Of a DNA stretch of 64,000 bases, positions 49,401 through 58,129 are shown piece after piece; position 1 is the first letter of the stretch, and every line of letters starts with the position of its first letter. The position numbers were made by a program, and so were the translations under genes. The notes below the pieces were generated by a model that was given only the letters and a program-made list of their open reading frames with translations, was not told the DNA's origin and ran no database searches. This stretch comes from an uncultured Eubacteriales bacterium (GTDB taxonomy: Bacteria; Bacillota; Clostridia; Christensenellales; Aristaeellaceae), in contig CADBZH010000009.1 in assembly GCA_902799045.1 (NCBI GenBank), forward strand, positions 1-64,000, in the 5' to 3' direction.

Positions 49401-50324
49401 TTATCCCTTCACGCTGCCCAGCACCATGCCGGTGACGAAGTACTTCTGCAGGAAGGGATAGACCACCAGGATCGGCACCGTGGAGACCACCGTGATGGCG
49501 CAGCGGATGGTGACCGGCGTGGTCTTGGACGCCGCGGAGCTGGTCAGCGCTTCCACGGAGGCGTTGGCGGCGTTGGCGCTCTGGTTGGTGGTTGCCAGCT
49601 TCATCTTCAGCAGATACTGAAGGCTGTGCAGCTCCGTCTTGCTGGCGTTGTACAGGTGGGTGTCGAACCAGCTGTTCCAGCTGCCCACGGCCACGAACAG
49701 GGCGACCGTCGCCAGAACCGGCTTGCACAGCGGGAAGATGATCTGCCAGAAGATGCGGATGTCGCCCGCGCCGTCGATGCGCGCGGATTCCACCAGCGCC
49801 TCCGGCAGGCCCGCGATGTAGGTGCGCAGCACCACCATGTTGAAGCAGGAGAACATCGTGGGGATGATGTAGACCCAGTAGGTGTTGCGCAGGTGCAGCG
49901 TCCTGGAAATCAGCAGGTAGTTCGGGATCAGGCCGGCGTTCACGTACATGGTGAGCACCATCATCGTGGTGATGACCTTGCGCAGCACGTATTCCTTGCG
50001 GGTCAGCGTGTAGGCCAGCATGCTGGTCCAGAACAGGTTCAGGACGGTGATGATCACCGTCTTGGAGGCGGAGATCCAGGCGGCCTGGTACACGGCGGGA
50101 TCGGACAGGATGGACTCATAGCTCTTGGTGCTGAACACCCGGGGCCACAGGCCGATGCCGGCCTTCAGGGCGTCGGTGCCGTCGTTGAAGGAGTAGGCCA
50201 CGGTGTTGATGACCGGATACAGCGTCACGAACATCAGCAGGATCAGGATGACGGTATTGACGATGGGGAACGCGACATCATAGTGCTTGCGAACCTTCTG
50301 GTTCTGGTAGGATGCGTTGGTCAT
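49401..50324 (-). CDS. Carbohydrate ABC transporter permease (YtcP/LplC type)
   Basis: 307 aa, six spans. FPIVNTVILILLMFVTLYPV near the start, and EAA loop EALVESARIDGAGDIRIFWQ (~175-194). C-terminal ...VLGSVKG is typical. Pairs with the LplB-type permease encoded 18 bp upstream. No ATPase gene is in the locus, so a shared MsmK-type ATPase elsewhere must energise it. Confidence 0.92.
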   Translation of the reverse strand: MTNASYQNQKVRKHYDVAFPIVNTVILILLMFVTLYPVINTVAYSFNDGTDALKAGIGLWPRVFSTKSYESILSDPAVYQAAWISASKTVIITVLNLFWTSMLAYTLTRKEYVLRKVITTMMVLTMYVNAGLIPNYLLISRTLHLRNTYWVYIIPTMFSCFNMVVLRTYIAGLPEALVESARIDGAGDIRIFWQIIFPLCKPVLATVALFVAVGSWNSWFDTHLYNASKTELHSLQYLLKMKLATTNQSANAANASVEALTSSAASKTTPVTIRCAITVVSTVPILVVYPFLQKYFVTGMVLGSVKG

Positions 50325-50342
50325 TTCTGTCGTCCTCCTTCC

Positions 50343-51296
50343 TTAAACCAGCGTGTCTTCGCCGAGGCGCCTCGAGATGAAGTTGGCGCCGAGCAGCAGT
50401 ATGATGGCGACCACGCTCTTGAAGATACCAGCGGCGGTGGCCACGCCGAAGTCCATCTGGGAGGTGCCGTATTCCAGCACGAATACGTCGATGGTGCGGG
50501 AGAACTCGGCGGTCAGGCCGTTGCCCAGCAGGTACTGGATCTCGAACCCGGCCTCCATCAGGTGGCCGATGTTCATGATCAGCAGGATCACGAAGGTGCT
50601 CTTGATGCCCGGCAGGGTGACGTGCAGAATCTTCTGGAAGCGGCCCGCGCCGTCGATGGAGGCGGCCTCATAGAGGGCCGGGTCGATGGCGGTCATGGCG
50701 GAGATGTAGATGATGGTGCCCCAGCCGACTTCCTTCCAGACGTTGATGATGCCCACCAGCCACCAGAAGTGCTTGCCCTCGCCCAGCCAGAACACCGGCT
50801 GGATGCCCAGGAGGCCAAGCAGGTCATTGACGGGGCCGTTGCTGGCGAAGATGTTCTGGGCCATGGCCACGATGATGACCATGGACAGGAAGTGGGGCAG
50901 GTAGGTGATGGTCTGCACCGTGCGCTTGAACATCTTCTGGCGGACCTCATTCAGCAGTACCGCCAGCACGATGGCGCTCACCGTGCCGAACACCAGGTTG
51001 ATGAGGCTCATGGCCAGGGTGTTTCGGATCGACAGCAGGAAATCCTGTCGGCTGAACAGCCACTTGAAGTTGTCGAAGCCGATGTAGGGCGTGATGCCGC
51101 GCGCGACGAGCTTCTTGCTGGAATAATCCAGGAAGGCGTTGCGCCAGCCCCACATGGGGAAGTAGTTGAACAACAGCACGTACAGGAAAATCGGCACGGA
51201 CATCAGCGCCAGCTGCCACTGGCTGGCCAGCTTTTGGAAGAACCCCTTCTTCTTCGGGCTGACGTATCTCGCGGTGCCCTGGGTGTAATTGGTCAT
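50343..51296 (-). CDS. Carbohydrate ABC transporter permease (LplB type)
   Basis: 317 aa, six spans. WQLALMSVPIFLYVLLFNYF at the first span; the EAA loop is DPALYEAASIDGAGRFQKIL (~195-214). The sequence NYFPMWGWRNAFLDYS is typical of the LplB group that takes up complex oligosaccharides. Start at 51296 has GGGGGGA 6 nt upstream; further upstream codons run into repeat sequence. Confidence 0.92.
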   Translation of the reverse strand: MTNYTQGTARYVSPKKKGFFQKLASQWQLALMSVPIFLYVLLFNYFPMWGWRNAFLDYSSKKLVARGITPYIGFDNFKWLFSRQDFLLSIRNTLAMSLINLVFGTVSAIVLAVLLNEVRQKMFKRTVQTITYLPHFLSMVIIVAMAQNIFASNGPVNDLLGLLGIQPVFWLGEGKHFWWLVGIINVWKEVGWGTIIYISAMTAIDPALYEAASIDGAGRFQKILHVTLPGIKSTFVILLIMNIGHLMEAGFEIQYLLGNGLTAEFSRTIDVFVLEYGTSQMDFGVATAAGIFKSVVAIILLLGANFISRRLGEDTLV

Positions 51297-51360
51297 GGCA
51301 ATCCCCCCGGTTTGTTTATTTTGGTCGGTTTTCCAAATTCCGGGTTGGAGGAGGATTCCC

Positions 51361-51490
51361 ACAATCTCTCCGGCCTGCTTCGCATGCCGCCTCCCTTTAA
51401 ACAAGGGTGGCTGATATGCCGCGCGTCAGCCTTGCCTCCCCTGTGTAAGGGGAGGCGGCACGCGGTGCCGGAGGGGTTGTCGGAGAGGTG
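51361..51490. repeat. Family D repeat (GCCTCCCCTGTGTAAGGGGAGG type)
   Basis: CCTCCCCTGTGTAAGGGGAGG is a palindrome, followed by CGGCACGCGGTGCCGGAGGGG. The left side has the degenerate counterpart GCCGCCTCCCTTTAAACAAG. It lies between the binding-protein and permease genes. Confidence 0.7.
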
Positions 51491-51519
51491 TTATGTCTCC
51501 CAGCCCACAATTTGAAAAA

Positions 51520-51551
51520 CCGGGGGGAGAGAGGAAACTCTCTCCCCCTGG
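51520..51551 (-). terminator. Intercistronic hairpin after the solute-binding-protein gene
   Basis: GGGGGAGAGA (51523-51532) pairs with TCTCTCCCCC (51539-51548), extended by three further pairs including a G-U; 6-nt loop. It begins 27 bp past the binding-protein stop, without a U-run. Likely a partial terminator or message stabiliser giving more binding protein than permease. Confidence 0.65.
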
Positions 51552-51577
51552 CGTGTCAGTCGAGATGGCCCTGCTGA

Positions 51578-53266
51578 TTATTCGCCGTAGTAGGCGGCAA
51601 CCAGCTTCAGGATCTCTTCATGCATGAAGTTGCTGTACACTTCGCAGGAAGGATTGATGGCTTCCACGAAGGCGTCCCACTTGGCGTCGAACTCGCCTTC
51701 GGGGGCCATGATGACCTGCGGCAGCTGGGTGTCCTGGATGTTCAGGAAGTCCTGATAGTCCTTGTTGATGGGATCCTTGTTGATCTGCCAGGCTTCGCCG
51801 TAGGGAGCCAGCTCGATCGGGGGATTCACGAAGTCGCCGAACTTGCTGAAGCCGTAGTGGCTCAGGAAGTCCTTGTCATAGTCGTTCATCAGGCCGAACA
51901 CGTTCTCGGGCTGGTTGCCGGGCTCCCAGCAGTTGCCGGCCAGGTCGCCTTCCATGATGTAGCCCTGACGCTTGGGGCTGCTGTCCCAGATGGCATAGGC
52001 ACGGTTGCTCTTGCGCCACTCCATATCGGTGGTGTTGGCAAACTGCTCGGGGGTCATGGTCAGGCGGCCGTCTTCGATGGAGTAGTCCTCACCCTCGATG
52101 CCCCAGTTCATGATCATGGCCCATTCGGGGCTGAGCAGCTTCTCCCACATGGCGATGATGCGCTCGGGATACTTGCAGGTCACGGAGATGCCGGCGCCGC
52201 GGTCCAGGTTCGGCAGGCTGCCGTTCACGTAGTGCTCTTCGATGGTCCAGCCTTCGGGCATATCCTCGGCCGGCACGTCGTCCTCGTCATAGACCAGGCC
52301 CAGAGCCACGTAGGTGTTCTCATACTTCTTGTCGGTCAGCAGGGCGTTGGTGGCGTCGCCGAAGTCCCAGGCCTGATCGAACATGCCCAGAACGATGCCG
52401 CTGGACAGCTGAGCGATGTACTGGTCATAGCTCATGACGAAGGTGTCGGGGCTGATGATGCCCTTGTGGAACTCCTCGTTCAGCTTCTTGTAGTAGGGCT
52501 TGGCATAGGGCTGGTTGATGAAGGTCTCGGTGGGATAGTCGTCCTTGTTCACGTCGACCAGAACTTCGCCGTCGTTCGGGCGGCCCATCAGGTGCTGCAC
52601 GGGGTTGATCATGCAGAAGCGGCGCCAGTCCTCGGTGAGGATGTCGAAGCCGACATAGGGAACGCCGTCAGGATTGGTGGGATTGGCGGCGATGAAGCGC
52701 TCGATCAGGTCAAAGTACTCGTCCAGGGTCTTGATGGTGGGATAGTTGTCCCAAGCCAGGACCTGCTTCTGGATGAAGAAGGCGGGGCCGCCGACGCTGT
52801 TGACGATCTGCTCGCCTTCGCCCAGGCCGTAGTTGGGGATGATGTACATGACATCCTCGTCCAGCTCGTCATCGTGGGTGATGATGCGGTTCTTCTCAGG
52901 CTCAATGTGGGCCCACAGGTTGGGGGTATCCTCGGGATTGACGTAGTCCAGCAGGTTGATCAGCGCGCCGGCGTCGATCAGGGTCTCGGCGCTGTTGCCG
53001 CCGTCGAACAGGTCCGGATACACCTCGTCCTGCAGCTTCAGGCCCAGGGTCTCGTCCAGGTCGCCCGCCAGGAACTCGAACTCGAACTTGATGCCGAATT
53101 CATCCTCGATCATCTTGTAGATCTTGTTGTCGGGATTGGGCTGGTCGCCGGGGGCACCGTAGAAGTAGGTCAGGGTGATGGGCTCCTGGTCCTCCGCAAC
53201 CGCGAAGGGAACCAGCAGGGAACCCAGCAGGCACAGGGCCAGCAGTACGGACAGCAGTTTCCTCAT
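51578..53266 (-). CDS. Carbohydrate ABC transporter solute-binding protein (LplA type)
   Basis: 562 aa. A signal peptide (RKLLSVLLALCLLGSLLVPF, cut after AVA) without a clear lipobox, then ITLTYFYGAPGDQPNPDNKI. Length and Asp/Trp-rich body (GISVTCKYPERIIAMWEKLL) match the LplA/YtcQ extracellular solute-binding group linked to LplB/YtcP permeases. In this locus the ligand is probably a mannan-derived oligosaccharide. Start at 53266 has AAGGAGG 8 nt before it. It is the first and probably most expressed gene of the transporter set. Confidence 0.9.
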   Translation of the reverse strand: MRKLLSVLLALCLLGSLLVPFAVAEDQEPITLTYFYGAPGDQPNPDNKIYKMIEDEFGIKFEFEFLAGDLDETLGLKLQDEVYPDLFDGGNSAETLIDAGALINLLDYVNPEDTPNLWAHIEPEKNRIITHDDELDEDVMYIIPNYGLGEGEQIVNSVGGPAFFIQKQVLAWDNYPTIKTLDEYFDLIERFIAANPTNPDGVPYVGFDILTEDWRRFCMINPVQHLMGRPNDGEVLVDVNKDDYPTETFINQPYAKPYYKKLNEEFHKGIISPDTFVMSYDQYIAQLSSGIVLGMFDQAWDFGDATNALLTDKKYENTYVALGLVYDEDDVPAEDMPEGWTIEEHYVNGSLPNLDRGAGISVTCKYPERIIAMWEKLLSPEWAMIMNWGIEGEDYSIEDGRLTMTPEQFANTTDMEWRKSNRAYAIWDSSPKRQGYIMEGDLAGNCWEPGNQPENVFGLMNDYDKDFLSHYGFSKFGDFVNPPIELAPYGEAWQINKDPINKDYQDFLNIQDTQLPQVIMAPEGEFDAKWDAFVEAINPSCEVYSNFMHEEILKLVAAYYGE

Positions 53267-53317
53267 AGTGATTGCCTCCTTGGATAAATTCTGAGCAGGT
53301 TGTGCTCCGTGGTTATT

Positions 53318-53346
53318 ATTATAACAGCACAATAACAGCAAATCAA
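53318..53346 (-). promoter_or_regulatory. Promoter of the solute-binding-protein operon
   Basis: -35 TTGATT (53341-53346), 17-bp spacer, -10 TATAAT (53318-53323). The -35 lies inside the left arm of the 16-bp inverted repeat. Confidence 0.75.
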
Positions 53347-53387
53347 CAATCACGAGCCTTGTTTTTACTCAGTGATTGTTGATTTGC
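53338..53387. promoter_or_regulatory. Perfect 16-bp inverted repeat over the transporter promoter
   Basis: GCAAATCAACAATCAC (53338-53353) and GTGATTGTTGATTTGC (53372-53387), 18-nt loop. The left arm covers the -35 of the transporter promoter. Could be an operator for a dimeric regulator or the terminator of the AraC gene upstream; the loop contains TTTTT. Confidence 0.75.
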
Positions 53388-53500
53388 CTCTCATTATTTG
53401 CTTTCCACTCAAAAATAATTAACGGAAAGGGTTACACACAGGGCCTCATTTAACCGTAACCTAACGGGTTTCTTAACGGGTAGGGCTAAATTTGTCTCTG

Positions 53501-54319
53501 TCAGGCATCAAAATTTGCTGTCAACGTATTTTCGCCTCTCATTTTTTGCAAATAGGCGGTGGGCAAAAGCCCGGTTTCGCGCACAAACGCGCGTCGGAAG
53601 GTGCGCATGTTTTCATAACCGCAGGCATAGCAGATGGCGGTGAGCGTCATGGTGGGATCGCGCATCAGCGATTCCGCCTTGTCGATGCGGATGGCGTTGA
53701 CGAAGCGGCGGAAATTGATGTGGAACTGCTGGGAGAACAGGTGGGACAGGTGGCTTTCGCTGATGCCCAGGCCGTGGGCGGCGGTGGTCAGCGTGATGTT
53801 TTCGCAGGCGTGGTCGAAGATGTACTTCACCACGCGGTCGGCCAGGCCCTTCTCGTTCATCTGTTCGGCGGGCCGGAACTCCATCTTGTCCAGCACATGG
53901 GCCAGCAGCACGTGCAGGTAGGCCAGGCGGGTGGGGTAGTGCTCCGTGCCGGGATGCTCCATCAGCCGGTCAATGGCGTAGATCACTTCCTTCGGCACGG
54001 CCTCCGCGCGCAGTACGGGGCTGACGGGCAGCAGCGTGTGGAACGTGTTGGAGAATTCCGAAATGCTGTCCGCCAGGAAGAAGGCCGTAAAGCCGCTGAC
54101 ATCCGTACTGAGCTGTTCAAAGGCATGGGGCACGAGCGGGAAATTGATGGCGAGATCGCCTTCCTTTAATAAGTAGGTTTCCCCGTCGATCTGCATCAGG
54201 CATTCGCCGTGCATCACGTAGGCCAGCTCCAGCATTTCGTGTACGTGCAGCGGAAAGGGATACCGGGTCATCGGGCCGACAAACAGGGTGCCCTCGCGGG
54301 TTTCATAGAATGCCTTCAT
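53501..54319 (-). CDS. AraC-family regulator with cupin sensor (regulator 2)
   Basis: 272 aa. N-terminal cupin: FPLHVHEMLELAYVMHGECL and GDLAINFPLVPHAF. C-terminal HTH pair: NITLTTAAHGLGISESHLSH and TLTAICYACGYENMRTFRRA. ATG at 54319 has GGAGGAAAAGG ~9 nt before. It sits between the divergent transporter and catabolic operons, so it is the best candidate to regulate both. TATAAT at 54358-54363 on this strand is a likely -10. Confidence 0.9.
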   Translation of the reverse strand: MKAFYETREGTLFVGPMTRYPFPLHVHEMLELAYVMHGECLMQIDGETYLLKEGDLAINFPLVPHAFEQLSTDVSGFTAFFLADSISEFSNTFHTLLPVSPVLRAEAVPKEVIYAIDRLMEHPGTEHYPTRLAYLHVLLAHVLDKMEFRPAEQMNEKGLADRVVKYIFDHACENITLTTAAHGLGISESHLSHLFSQQFHINFRRFVNAIRIDKAESLMRDPTMTLTAICYACGYENMRTFRRAFVRETGLLPTAYLQKMRGENTLTANFDA

Positions 54320-54668
54320 CGCCTTTTCCTCCAAATACTGCAAATAATGTCCCTTATATTATAACTTGTGTCCCCAGGTTTGTTAAGGGATGCGATGAAA
54401 AAAGGCTAAAATTGTCTTAAGTTTGCTGATGATTTGACCCATGTGCGGGCGACTGTCCGCCGATGAGAATCGCACGCGGATATTCCGCCTTGCCAATTCC
54501 ACTCCAAGCCGTTATAATCTAATATATAAAGGAAAATTTCAGGGATCTGCTTCGCAATAAGTAAATTATTACTTGAAATTTAGCTAACAATACATTAGAA
54601 TATTAAGTGACAAGGCGCGGCGCGCCGAACGACAGAAATCGCCCATCGACCACGAAAGGAAGTTGCCC
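54320..54668. promoter_or_regulatory. Divergent control region of the carbohydrate locus
   Basis: 349 bp, AT-richer than its surroundings. Holds the minus-strand promoter of regulator 2, the plus-strand promoter at 54490-54518 and a ~140-nt leader with nested dyads: AAGTAA-ATTA-TTACTT (54559-54574) inside AAATTTCA (54534-54541)/TGAAATTT (54574-54581). Confidence 0.6.
54490..54518 (+). promoter_or_regulatory. Promoter of the catabolic operon
   Basis: -35 TTGCCA (54490-54495), 17-bp spacer, -10 TATAAT (54513-54518). Confidence 0.85.
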
Positions 54669-55844
54669 ATGGCACAGTTGGTTACAGAGGCTCGGCGCGA
54701 GCTGGTCGAGCACATCATTCCCTTCTGGAAGGGATTGCGGGACGACACGAACGGCGGCTATGTGGACCTGGTGGATTTCGACCTGGTCCGCCATCCGGAC
54801 GCGGACAAGGGCTGCATCCTGAACAGCCGCATCCTCTGGTTTTTCTCCGAGGCCTTCATGGCCCTGGGCGACGCGAGCCTTCTGGACGAGGCGCGCCACG
54901 CCTACGGGATGCTCGTGCGCATGACGGACGCGGAAAACGGCGGCGTCTTCTGGGCGCTGCACGCCGACGGCAGCGTGGCCGACGGCACCAAGCACACCTA
55001 CAACCAGGGCTTCGCGATCTACGCCCTCGCCGCCTACTACCGCGCCAGCGGCGAGATCGAGGCGCTCGAGCGAGCGAAGGCGCTGTTTGAGGTGGTGGAA
55101 TCGAAGTGCCGCGATGAAGGCGGCTACCTCGAGGCCTTCACCGCCGACTGGCGCCCGGAGAGCAACGAGAAGCTGAGCGAGAACGGCGTCATGGCCTCGC
55201 GGACGATGAACACACTGCTGCACGTGATGGAGGGCTACACGGGCCTCTACGAGGCCGAGCCCATCCCGGCGGTGCGCGAGCGCCTCTATGAGATCATGGA
55301 CATCCTGGAAAGGCACATCTGGAACCCGCAGAAGCGCCGCCAGGAGGTGTTCTTCGACCTGGACTACAACACGCTGATCGACCTGCACAGCTTCGGCCAC
55401 GACATCGAGACCAGCTGGCTGGCGGATCACACGCTGAACGTGCTGGGCGACGAAGCCCTGGCCGCACGCATCCGCCCGCTGCTTATGGCCATGGCGGACC
55501 ACACCCATGCCGCGGCGCTGACGGAGCGCGGCTTCATGAACGAGTGTGAGCGCGGCGTGGTGGACGGCAAGCGGGTCTGGTGGGTGCAGGCCGAGGCGTT
55601 GCTGGGCTTTTTGAACGCCTATGAGCGCACCGGCGAGGCCCGCTATCGGGACGCCGTCGTCTCCCAGTGGCATTTCATCGCCGACGAGATGATCGACCCG
55701 CGCGAAGGCTCGGAGTGGTACGCCTATCTCACCGCCGACGGCGAGCCGATGCCGCTGCCCATCGTCGATCCCTGGAAGTGCCCCTATCACAACGGGCGCA
55801 TGGCCTTTGAGATCATTCGGAGGAATCCGGCGATCGAGGTCTGA
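54669..55844 (+). CDS. AGE-family 2-epimerase, probable mannobiose/cellobiose 2-epimerase
   Basis: 391 aa (alpha/alpha)6 barrel. Motifs of cellobiose 2-epimerases: ILNSRILWFFSEAF (Arg near 53), THTYNQGFAIYALA-like KHTYNQGFAIY, MASRTMNTLLHVMEGYTGLY, LHSFGHDIETSWL with catalytic His, and VWWVQAEALLGFLNAY. It epimerises the reducing-end mannose of beta-1,4-mannobiose to give mannosyl-glucose. That is the substrate of the GH130 enzyme encoded downstream, which favours mannobiose as natural substrate. ATG at 54669 with AAAGGAAG upstream. Confidence 0.88.
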   Translation: MAQLVTEARRELVEHIIPFWKGLRDDTNGGYVDLVDFDLVRHPDADKGCILNSRILWFFSEAFMALGDASLLDEARHAYGMLVRMTDAENGGVFWALHADGSVADGTKHTYNQGFAIYALAAYYRASGEIEALERAKALFEVVESKCRDEGGYLEAFTADWRPESNEKLSENGVMASRTMNTLLHVMEGYTGLYEAEPIPAVRERLYEIMDILERHIWNPQKRRQEVFFDLDYNTLIDLHSFGHDIETSWLADHTLNVLGDEALAARIRPLLMAMADHTHAAALTERGFMNECERGVVDGKRVWWVQAEALLGFLNAYERTGEARYRDAVVSQWHFIADEMIDPREGSEWYAYLTADGEPMPLPIVDPWKCPYHNGRMAFEIIRRNPAIEV

Positions 55845-55845
55845 G

Positions 55846-55945
55846 CATGAATGACACCCCTCGGCCCGCCGCGCGGACAGATCCCGTTGCGCAGGGGCCG
55901 GAGGGGTCGTATACAGTCAGTATCAAACAGAACGGAGGACCTGTC
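55846..55945 (+). other. Spacer with a GC-rich dyad between epimerase and GH36 genes
   Basis: CCCCTCGGCCC (from 55857) can pair with GGGGCCGGAGGGG (ends ~55908), a possible intercistronic stem-loop. An in-frame ATG at 55847 exists, but the sequence encodes nothing family-like, so the GH36 start is placed at 55946. Confidence 0.45.
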
Positions 55946-58129
55946 ATGGCTGAGATTCTTAACGAGGGCAACATCTGGCACCTGAGAAACGAATGGATCA
56001 GCTACGCGCTGATGGAGCTGCCCGGCGGCGTGCTGGCGCACCTGTACGCGGGCCCGCGCCTTCAGCGCCTGAATCCCGTCGGCCTGATGCGCCGCCACGG
56101 CGTGGACGCGGAAGCGTTCACCGTGCAGGAATGCGCGCTGGATCGCCTGCCCCAGGAGTATCCCTCCTTCGGCCTGGGCGACATGCGCGAGGGGGCCCTG
56201 ACCGTCGAGGCTCCGGACGGCAGCTGCGCGGTGGACCTGCGCCTGGTCTGTGCGGAGATCCTGGATGCGAAGCCCGCCCTGGAGGGCCTGCCCGCCACCC
56301 GCGGCGAAGGCTGCGCGGCGGCGCGCTTCCATCTTAGGGACGCCCACACCGGCCTGGAGGTCGAGCTGAATTACGCCGTCTATGACGACTGCGCCGCCCT
56401 GGTGCGCAGCGCCCGGTTGGTCAACCGCGGCGAAGCGCCGCTGGTGGTCGAGCGGGCCTACAGCCTGTGCCTGGACCTGCCGGACGCCGACTGGGACCTG
56501 ATCACCCTCTCCGGCAGCTGGGCCCGGGAGCGCGCCGTCCACCGCCGTCCGCTGGTCGCCGGCTTCCAGGGCGTCTCCACCCAGCGGGGCGCGAGCAGCC
56601 TGCAAACCTCGCCCTTCATGGCGCTGGCGCGGCATGAGGCCACCGAGGCCTCCGGCGACGTGCTGGGCATGGCGCTGATCTACTCCGGCAACTTCATCGC
56701 CCGGGCTGAAGCCGTGTGCACCGGCGGCACCCGGCTGCTGATGGGCCTCAACGACCGGGACTTCGCCTGGCGGCTGGAGCCGGGCGAGGCCTTCACCACG
56801 CCGGAGGCGGCGCTGGTGGTGTCCACCGCGGGCGTCGGCGGCATGAGCCGCGCCTTCCACACCCTGTGGGAGAACCACCTGCTGCCGAAGCGCTGGATGG
56901 GCGCGGAGCGGCCCGTGCTGCTGAACAGCTGGGAGGCCGCCTACTTTGACTTCGACGAGGACAAGCTTCTCGCCATCGCCGAGGCCACCGCCGACGCCGG
57001 CGCGAAGCTGTTCGTCATGGACGACGGCTGGTTCGGCCACCGCGACGACGACACCACCTCCCTGGGCGACTGGCAGACCGACCTGCGCAAGCTGCCCAGC
57101 GGCCTGAAGGCGCTGGGAGAGCGCGTGCGGGCGCTGGGCATCGGCTTCGGTATCTGGATGGAGCCGGAGATGGTCTCCCCGGACAGCGACCTCTATCGCG
57201 CCCATCCCGACTGGTGCCTGCACATCCCGGGCCGCGAGGGCATCACCGCCCGCCACCAGCTGGTGCTGGACTTGGGCCGCGAGGACGTGCAGGAGTTCGT
57301 GTATACCGCCGTGGCCGACACGCTGAAGGAGAGCGGCGCGGCCTATCTCAAGTGGGACATGAACCGCAACTTCTCCAACATCGGCTCGGCGGCGCTGCCG
57401 GCGAACCGGCAGAAGGAGACGGCCCATCGCTACATCCTCGGCCTCTACGCCGTGCTCGGGCGCCTGACGGCGGATTTCCCGGACGTGCTGTTCGAGGGCT
57501 GCTCCTCGGGTGGCGGGCGCTTTGACGCGGGCATGTTCTATTACGTGCCGCAGTTCTGGTGCTCCGACGATACCGACGCCCTGATGCGCTGCGAGATCCA
57601 GTACGGCACCACGCTGGTTTTCCCGCCCTCCACGATGGGCTGCCACGTCAGCGCCGTGCCGAATCACCAGACCAGCCGGGTCATCCCCATGGCGACCCGC
57701 TTCGCCGTGGCCCTGGGCGGCAGCTTCGGCTATGAGCTGGACCCCCGCAGGCTGACGGACGAGGAGCGCGAGGCCATGCGCGGGCAGATCGTCTTCGCCA
57801 ACGCGACCCAGCAGCTGCGCCTCTACGGCGCGTTCTACCGGCTGCGTTCGCCCTTCGAGGGCAACGACACCGCCTGGATGAGCGTCTCGCCCGAGAGGGA
57901 CGAGGCCCTGTTCACCTACGTGCGCAACCGCGCCGTGCCGAACGTGCTGCCGCCGCTGGTGAAGCTGCGGGGCCTGGACGCGCTCCGGCGCTACAGGGTC
58001 GTGGAGACCGGCGAGGTCTACGGCGGCGACGAGCTGATGACCGTCGGCCTGAGCTGCCCGGTGCCCTCGCTGGGCTCGGGCGACGCCTGGTCGGTGATGT
58101 ACACGCTGAAGGGAGAGGATGAGGCATGA
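55946..58129 (+). CDS. GH36 alpha-galactosidase
   Basis: 727 aa, typical for clan GH-D bacterial enzymes. Central TIM barrel: LFVMDDGWFGHRDDDTTSLG, nucleophile Asp in YLKWDMNRNFS (~471), CSSGGGRFD and acid/base Asp in FWCSDDTDA (~540). The N-terminal beta-supersandwich and C-terminal beta domain are present (MSVSPERDEALFTY). It removes alpha-1,6-galactosyl side groups. No signal peptide, so it works in the cytoplasm on imported galactosylated oligosaccharides. GGAGG lies 7 nt before the ATG. Overlaps the next gene by 4 bp. Confidence 0.95.
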   Translation: MAEILNEGNIWHLRNEWISYALMELPGGVLAHLYAGPRLQRLNPVGLMRRHGVDAEAFTVQECALDRLPQEYPSFGLGDMREGALTVEAPDGSCAVDLRLVCAEILDAKPALEGLPATRGEGCAAARFHLRDAHTGLEVELNYAVYDDCAALVRSARLVNRGEAPLVVERAYSLCLDLPDADWDLITLSGSWARERAVHRRPLVAGFQGVSTQRGASSLQTSPFMALARHEATEASGDVLGMALIYSGNFIARAEAVCTGGTRLLMGLNDRDFAWRLEPGEAFTTPEAALVVSTAGVGGMSRAFHTLWENHLLPKRWMGAERPVLLNSWEAAYFDFDEDKLLAIAEATADAGAKLFVMDDGWFGHRDDDTTSLGDWQTDLRKLPSGLKALGERVRALGIGFGIWMEPEMVSPDSDLYRAHPDWCLHIPGREGITARHQLVLDLGREDVQEFVYTAVADTLKESGAAYLKWDMNRNFSNIGSAALPANRQKETAHRYILGLYAVLGRLTADFPDVLFEGCSSGGGRFDAGMFYYVPQFWCSDDTDALMRCEIQYGTTLVFPPSTMGCHVSAVPNHQTSRVIPMATRFAVALGGSFGYELDPRRLTDEEREAMRGQIVFANATQQLRLYGAFYRLRSPFEGNDTAWMSVSPERDEALFTYVRNRAVPNVLPPLVKLRGLDALRRYRVVETGEVYGGDELMTVGLSCPVPSLGSGDAWSVMYTLKGEDEA

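Noticed and set aside
55847-55945. 33-codon N-terminal extension of the GH36 gene, or a separate small ORF
   Set aside because: The region is a GC-rich dyad; GH36 proteins start at the MAEI-like segment, and GGAGG precedes 55946.
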